A stretch of DNA of 64,000 nt from Ixodes scapularis (lineage: Eukaryota; Arthropoda; Arachnida; Ixodida; Ixodidae). The stretch is from contig NW_024609846.1 in NCBI RefSeq assembly GCF_016920785.2, forward strand, positions 119,625,473 through 119,689,472, read 5' to 3'. Made by a program: the position numbers and the translations under genes. Under the pieces are notes generated by a model. It saw only the letters and a list, made by a program, of their open reading frames with translations. It made no database searches and had not been told where the DNA came from. This document shows, piece by piece, positions 58,676 to 64,000 of the stretch (position 1 is the first letter of the stretch; each line of letters opens with the position of its first letter).

Positions 58676-58741
58676 TTGATAATGATTCAATATCAATGTA
58701 GGGTTGAAGTAAAGCTGGAATGGGGATATGATGTCCAGTTG
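58676..58741 (-). CDS. DERL2: Derlin-2, exon 2
   Basis: A 66-nt exon encoding QLDIISPFQLYFNPTLIL then NHYQ, the luminal loop after the first helix. The acceptor is tttccaacag and the donor CAA|GTGAGTG. Both ends are phase 0. The block (V)QLxxIxPFQLYFNP is strongly conserved in derlins, which makes this short exon secure. Confidence 0.94.
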
Positions 58742-59237
58742 CTGTTGGAAAGAAGATATTATTAGTATTTAATAAGAGTCTCGCAATAAAGCGGTACCAC
58801 AGCAAACCTCGTGGAATACAGTGCATCCAGGTAGACATAACAGGAGAGTTATGCTGCATGTTAGAAACGGTTAGATACAAATAGTAAACAAGGCAAGGAC
58901 AGAGCAAAAACATAAGAACAACATTGTTTTTGTCCCAAGCTTAACAGGCTTCAATGTCCGTACAAATTTCCTCGAGACCTTGTGTTGTGTCCTTTTTTTT
59001 TATCACTCCTTGTCTAGTGTTTGTAAATGGAAATTTCCTTTTACCTCCAGGGGCCATTCTATGGGCACTATAACATCTAGATTTCTTTTGAAAGTCCACA
59101 CTTCATTAGAGGCTTTTGAAATCCTGCACAATGTCAGACACAAAAAAGACTCGAAAATTTGCAACCTGACAAATTCTGTTTCACAGTGTACATATATTCA
59201 TGAATGTCTCTTGTAGTTGAAATAGTATTTTTAAGTA

Positions 59238-60851
59238 TGAGGGCTGCTCAGAAAGTGATGCCCCACATTTATTTCTCAAAAACTGTTTCTTCAAAAGATA
59301 CAAAATTCAGACCGAATATTACTGCACCTTTCTTGCACAAGTTTTTTTTTTTTTTTTTTTTTTTTTTCACGTTATTTTTTTTACATTGTCTCTGCTCAGT
59401 TATTTTGGCATTATGCTAGCATGGAACAAGGGCATGCATGCCTTCCGTGTACCAGCTCGTCTTCCACTCAAGTAACCGTGTTCTCACTCCACGAATTAAG
59501 CTATTGTTTTCAACCCTTGTTCAGCGCAGTGCATCCTTTAGTGGCCTGAAGAGGCGAAAACCTGATGGTGCCAAATCAGGCTTGAGTACAGTGAAACAAA
59601 AGTTGGCAACTGACTCCTAGGTTTTGATACTTTTGTGAGGACCGGCATTTTCACGCAGAATAAAAAGTTTTTCTTGAATTTCACTTATGCCCCAGACACT
59701 GGCAAAGTTGATCACTGGCATTGCATTTTCTTTGTTGACTTTAAGCTCTAGTGCCATCTCTCGATAAATGTGCAAACTACAAAAACCTTCCGCCACCTTT
59801 GAGGCTTCCCCACCGTCCCGGCTCTGCCTGCATGGTGTTCTCCGCACTAGTCCTTAAGATGCTGTTGTTTTTGTTTATTTTTTAGAATGTGGTGGTGGCA
59901 TTGGGTATTTCTCAATAAATTATATTAGCAAGCCTGGTTCAAACAGTCGCATTGGTACCAGTCGGAAGGACCAAAGCAACAAACAATGTAGTGATGGAGA
60001 AAAAACTGTCACGCATGTGACAAGCAATGTAAGAAGTAGCCTCGTGGGTCACAGTTGTCCTGGGGTCTTTATTGTTGCTGTTGTTTTGGCTACCGTGGAC
60101 TCAACCTACACAAATGTGTAGGTTGAGTCCACTCACTGATAGTTGAGTAAAACGCTATGATTATTCCAAGATTTGCTGCAAAAAATTCAAGCTGAAAAGA
60201 AAAAAAATCCAATCCATATATTTACTTTGGTTGTTTTTTTATTTCTCCATAGGCTGTACAGCCAGACACGGCAGTAGTGTGGCATCACTTTCCCACAGCC
60301 GCGTTCTGTCCATAACCTCCAACATGGGTCCCTACGTTTAAGGCTACGGAAAAAAGTTGGCGCAACGTCCGACGGATGGACCGCGAATCTGAATGAGGTC
60401 TATTGTCAGCTCGTGATGTGCCGATTCGCATGAATAAATTCATCGGCGCGCTGCAATATGTCTGGGTTGGTAGCGGTGGCAGTACGCTTCAACTACGATC
60501 AATTATGCAAGTCTGCCTCTCTACCTTCTGAAGCTTTAATCCCTTTCACCTGGCATCCAACTGTGCTCCTATCGATTGTATGACATCCATGCAAACAATT
60601 ATAAATTTTTCCAGTTCTTTTTTTTTTCTTCTTTGCCACTAGGAACTTGCTTACAGCTCATCGTTTGTGACATAAGCCAGACACAGACACCATTCTCTCG
60701 ACCTATTACCACAGTATTCTTTGTGCAACCGTGAAACTACCAGATGTGTGCAAGAAACATAAATGTTGCAACCTGTAAATTTTCACGTTACTACTGTTAT
60801 TTTTGGACGAGGGAAAGAAAATGTGAGGCATTACTTTTTGAGCAACCCTCG
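59238..60851 (-). mobile_element. Second mariner relic, with internal insertion
   Basis: TA then TGAGGGCTGCTCAGAAAGTG at the left; TGAGCAACCCTCG then TA (60852-60853) at the right. It aligns with the mariner at 50933-51821: ILRENAGPHKS on the - strand equals the HDNARPH block, and GCGCGCTGCAATATGTCTGG equals GCGCGCTGCAAAACGTCTGG. About 600 bp between roughly 59765 and 60390 have no counterpart and are an insertion. Confidence 0.8.
60095..60132. repeat. Perfect 18-bp hairpin with 2-nt loop
   Basis: GTGGACTCAACCTACACA and TGTGTAGGTTGAGTCCAC separated by AA, within the segment inserted in the second mariner. Confidence 0.85.
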
Positions 60852-60859
60852 TACGTTTG

Positions 60860-63160
60860 GATGACTTGTACTTAGTTCAAAAACCTATTCCCAGTGCTTT
60901 CTTAGAAATTTAAATAAGCTAGCTCTCAAACTGCATTTCTATGAGTATTCCTCGTCGCTAAAATTGCATTGCAAAACGACGCCCGGTCGACTCTGCAAGC
61001 TCCGTCCACCCAGTGGGCGGCCTCTTGGCTCTCGAGACGACGAAACATTCAATCTGGTGAAGCGTTCAAACGCAGGGACATAGAAAGTTTGATGCTCCAA
61101 AGGGCGACTTTCCAAGTAGTTCTCATTAAAGGCAGACTTGCACAGTCACTGAGAGGGTTACAAAGGCAGGGAAGTCATTCAGTTGTCCCGTCTCCAGCCC
61201 GAGTCTCCTACCTCCAGTAAAAGTCCGGCGTTTCGCCAACGCGTGGCAGAAGTCAACGAGCGTCTGCTGGATGCTGGGCATACGAAAGAGACACCCTCCT
61301 ATTCTCACCCTTTCAGTGACTAGTTTGGAAGGGGCAATATTTCTCCCATTGCGCTCTCCCAGTTGAAAGAAATGGAGCATCTACTGGGAAAGAACTGGTG
61401 GAGAAGTGAGCACAAAACTGGTGGGTATTTTTAAGATACCCCACTGCTCGTCACATGAAAAGAAATAAGCTCGTTCAGTCAGCATCCAGCAAGTGGTATG
61501 TAAATGATAAACAATAATAACTCTACAATCTTCAAAAAAAATTTTTTGTTTTGAACACAATTGAGTTAGAGACAACTTTGTCAAGCTTCGCTGTCCCCAC
61601 AGCAAAGGGTGTTTTGGCCTCTCTTCAGTCTTATGCTGTGCAGTGAAAATTACGCTATTGGCGTTTGTACCTAGAGAAATATGCTCAATAAATTAAGCTG
61701 GCTCAAAATCTTGACCAGGAGGTCCACGAAATGAAAGTATGCACGCCCCATCCTCCCCTCTGTAATATCATTGAGCCCTGAGGGTACAATAAGTGAAATT
61801 AATGAATCTGGGTATGACAAAAGCAAAATCTGTTTAAAAATAGATGTTTGTGTCACAATTAGAGTAGGAACACATAAACTATGCCATTCAAATCTGATTA
61901 AGTCTTAGTCCGAAACATTGAGAAAAGTACTCCACTTTTTACTACAGAAAAAATGGTTGAGTTCAGTCAACATGTCCAAATATACTTCCATGCTAGCTTA
62001 TTTTAATCTTACCAAAGCAAAAAATGCATTTGTATCTTGGAACACATCACCCCAGAGCTTCTTTGCCATATTTATTACCCATGTGATTAAGATTCTACTT
62101 CTTGCCCTTCTTAGACTTTCCAAAATCAAGCTTGTGCAGTCAGATCCATCAAATTGGTGAAATGCACATCTGATCATGATGAAATTAATTGCATTATAAA
62201 CATCTGATCATGGTGTCTACTTGCATCTGCCTCATTCTTATCTTGGAATATAGCAGGAGACCATAGGCTACACTCAGCTAACCTGGGGTTATGACACCAT
62301 AGTCAGAAGAAAACATTTGTATGAGTAAAATAATGTAATGGAAGATTCTGTTGAAAAGTTATTGTGCTTCATTGTTAGGTTTCAGTTATTGTATATCAGT
62401 TGAAGTATGTGGTGCCCAACTTTACTCCAGTATGACACAGGCTCTTATACGACAGGGGTGTTAGTTACTTCAATCCAAGTACTTTTTATGTACCGCACAC
62501 CCCCAGTGTTGGCTGTTCCACACTTGTCTACCACGTTCAGACATCAGGCAATTGGTATGCGGCTTTCAAAAGAGATCTAGGTTTTTCGATAGCCACATAT
62601 AGGCATGACTTCAGTCACGTCCCGTGCATGACATTGTGCGCGGAACCTTTGGAACCCAATAACTGATAGTAAAAGGAAAGGGAGCACACGTTGGAGAAAA
62701 GAATGCTCTCAACGTTTTCCCTAACACCTGTACCGGGTTTACAACGCTCAGACTCAATTGAGTGGTAACCCTCTGCGATTGCAGTCTTTTTTTCTGCTTC
62801 GGACGAACGAGGATTTTGCGCGCGTTCCTTCGATTTCACACGCCACTTAACGATGATGTGGCAGTCACGTCCTAGCGTCTGCTTTTTCCCGTTCCTCGGC
62901 GAGCCTAGCACTCAAGAAAACAAAAACACGTTCGGCACGAACGATGGACGGCGAAAACATTGACAAACAGGAACGGATGTGGTTTAGGCCGACTGCTCAT
63001 CAGCATTCAGTCGTCGAAGTGGGGGGGACGCCCCGCGCTGAAAAAGCGGCAGGGCGGCGTTCTCTGGCAACGTCGAAACGGCAACAGACAACCCAACACG
63101 CTGAACCCTTTCGCCCCAGCTTCGAGAGAAAAGGCGACTGCTGTAAGCGGGCATAAATAC
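60860..63160. other. No gene seen; Derlin-2 intron 1
   Basis: Unassigned intron sequence; frames lack recognisable content. Confidence 0.4.
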
Positions 63161-63164
63161 TCAC

Positions 63165-63257
63165 GACAGCGACCGTCGTAAGCACACAAGCGGCGGTGTA
63201 TGTCCGGGTGACGACGGGAATTTGCAAGTACTCTTGGACGAGCATTTGTAAAGCCAT
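63165..63257 (-). CDS. DERL2: Derlin-2, exon 1 with start codon
   Basis: Derlin-2 is a rhomboid-like pseudoprotease of the ER membrane that helps retrotranslocate misfolded proteins in ERAD. Exon 1 encodes 31 residues beginning MALQMLVQEYLQIPVVTR, the cytosolic N-terminus and start of the first membrane helix (AACVLTTVAV). I chose the ATG at 63257 because the protein then starts in register with the family. A longer in-frame extension to 63323 has no family counterpart. The donor is GTC|GTGAGT. The six exons sum to 720 nt, 239 residues plus stop, the length I recall for the vertebrate protein. The gene runs right to left and converges on COQ5. Confidence 0.95.
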
Positions 63258-63489
63258 GATGCAACGCTCACTGCTCGCGGCACTACGGTCTTGGGGCACA
63301 TATGCCGTGCGGCTAAGACACAACGTCCCTGGCCGGCATAGTCACGGTTTCTCCGGACGACGAACAACAAATCACTAATCCACGTGTAAAAACTCCACTT
63401 TTCTACTCGAGCTGAGAAAAGAGCGAAGAGCCCGAAGTCACCGAAGTTCCGACCTAGTCGATGGATGGAGAGGAAATGCGTTGCCGAAA

Positions 63490-63535
63490 ACAACCGCAAC
63501 TTCCGGCTTGTGCGCGCTGAAACGGATTGGCTGTG
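63490..63535 (-). promoter_or_regulatory. Candidate Derlin-2 promoter elements (ETS-like and CCAAT)
   Basis: About 240-275 bp upstream of the Derlin-2 ATG the - strand has CCGGAAGT (63499-63506) and CCAAT (63526-63530) in a CpG-containing stretch with no TATA box. This is the look of a housekeeping promoter. It is inference from motif content only. Confidence 0.3.
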
Positions 63536-63684
63536 GATTCCCTTTTGGCTAAAAGACGTCATCTTTACAATCAGTTTCGGTTCTACGTGCATTGCCGCAG
63601 TCTCCTTCAAGGTCCTCCTCGTAGCCCATAAATGGGCTACGAGCACGATCTTGACACGCAGCCGACGCTACGGGCTATTGGGAC

Positions 63685-63770
63685 CAACCAGACCATTGGC
63701 GCACCCAGGATTTTCGTCCGGGAGGAGGGGGGGAGAGGGGGGGAGGGGGGGGGGGGGGGGGGGGGGCGGC
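63685..63770. repeat. G-rich tract with hAT/MITE-like edge
   Basis: TTGGCGCACCCAGGATTTTC precedes about 50 bases of mostly G. The pattern (GCGCACCCAGGATTTT plus poly-G) resembles the edges of decayed DNA transposons, like that at 23399-23456. Confidence 0.4.
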
Positions 63771-64000
63771 TCCGGAAAATTTTATAATTGATCTGCGGCG
63801 GGCCCTGGGGGAAGGGAAAAAGGGTTAGGAAAGCTCTGCAGATGTTTTTAATTAATTTATTTCCGTAAACGAACTTCGACGTGCTGTGTTGAGATTGCGG
63901 CGCTGCACGTGCAACTCGGAAATGAACCCGTTTCGGAATACCAACTATACTTCGTTTCAGCTTCGGTCCAGACGCAGCCGATGCTACAAGCGCGAGCATG

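Noticed and set aside
63000..63323. N-terminal extension of Derlin-2 upstream of the ATG at 63257
   Set aside because: The frame stays open to 63323, but the family begins at the internal Met, and the extension has no counterpart.
1..64000. CRISPR array, bacterial operon or phage-like system
   Set aside because: No regular direct repeats with unique spacers and no bacterial gene structure; the exons and repeats are eukaryotic.

Overview
The window looks like arthropod nuclear DNA, most probably from a tick or other chelicerate. Two conserved single-copy genes have short coding exons separated by introns of up to about 21.7 kb. Almost everything else is decayed transposable elements, tRNA-derived SINE-like repeats and foldback MITEs. 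The tick assignment is inference from the repeat types and intron sizes, because no species marker is present.

Genes. (1) COQ5, the ubiquinone C-methyltransferase, lies on the + strand. Its last three exons are at 8172-8260, 29942-30053 and 35725-35826. They give 100 C-terminal residues and end in the family's usual C-terminus. The upstream exons were not found and probably lie left of the window. (2) Derlin-2 (DERL2), an ER-associated degradation factor, lies complete on the - strand in six exons from 63257 to 46166, giving 239 codons plus stop. The two genes converge, with about 10.3 kb between their stop codons.

Layout. 0.5-6.9 kb: a dead LINE, RT part at 541-1365 and C-terminal part at about 6330-6900, split by a hAT transposon (about 1710-6305) that carries a five-exon BED-finger transposase. 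7.4-15.1 kb: a THAP remnant, COQ5 exon, foldback MITEs, a tRNA-derived SINE, and a 1.5 kb element with 35-bp terminal inverted repeats holding a 57-bp palindromic minisatellite. 15.1-17.9 kb: a Ty3/gypsy-type element (gag, protease, RT, RNase H) whose 3' part is replaced by an inverted copy of its own leader. 18-30 kb: MITEs and LINE fragments. 30.65-35.70 kb: an LTR retrotransposon on the - strand with both LTRs and a perfect 5-bp target duplication, ending 29 bp before the last COQ5 exon. 36-46 kb: intergenic repeats including a TTCGAA array and a 22-bp satellite-like repeat. 46-63.3 kb: Derlin-2, with two mariner copies, a pogo/Tigger-like MITE and other MITEs in its introns.

I saw no CRISPR array, operon, convincing rRNA or intact tRNA gene. 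I did not find a new multi-gene system. The most unusual items are the LTR insertion against a COQ5 splice acceptor, the gypsy element with the inverted leader, the 57-bp nested-palindrome repeat, and several MITE or transposon ends built from short repeated words (GATAC, GTAACG, TTCGAA).
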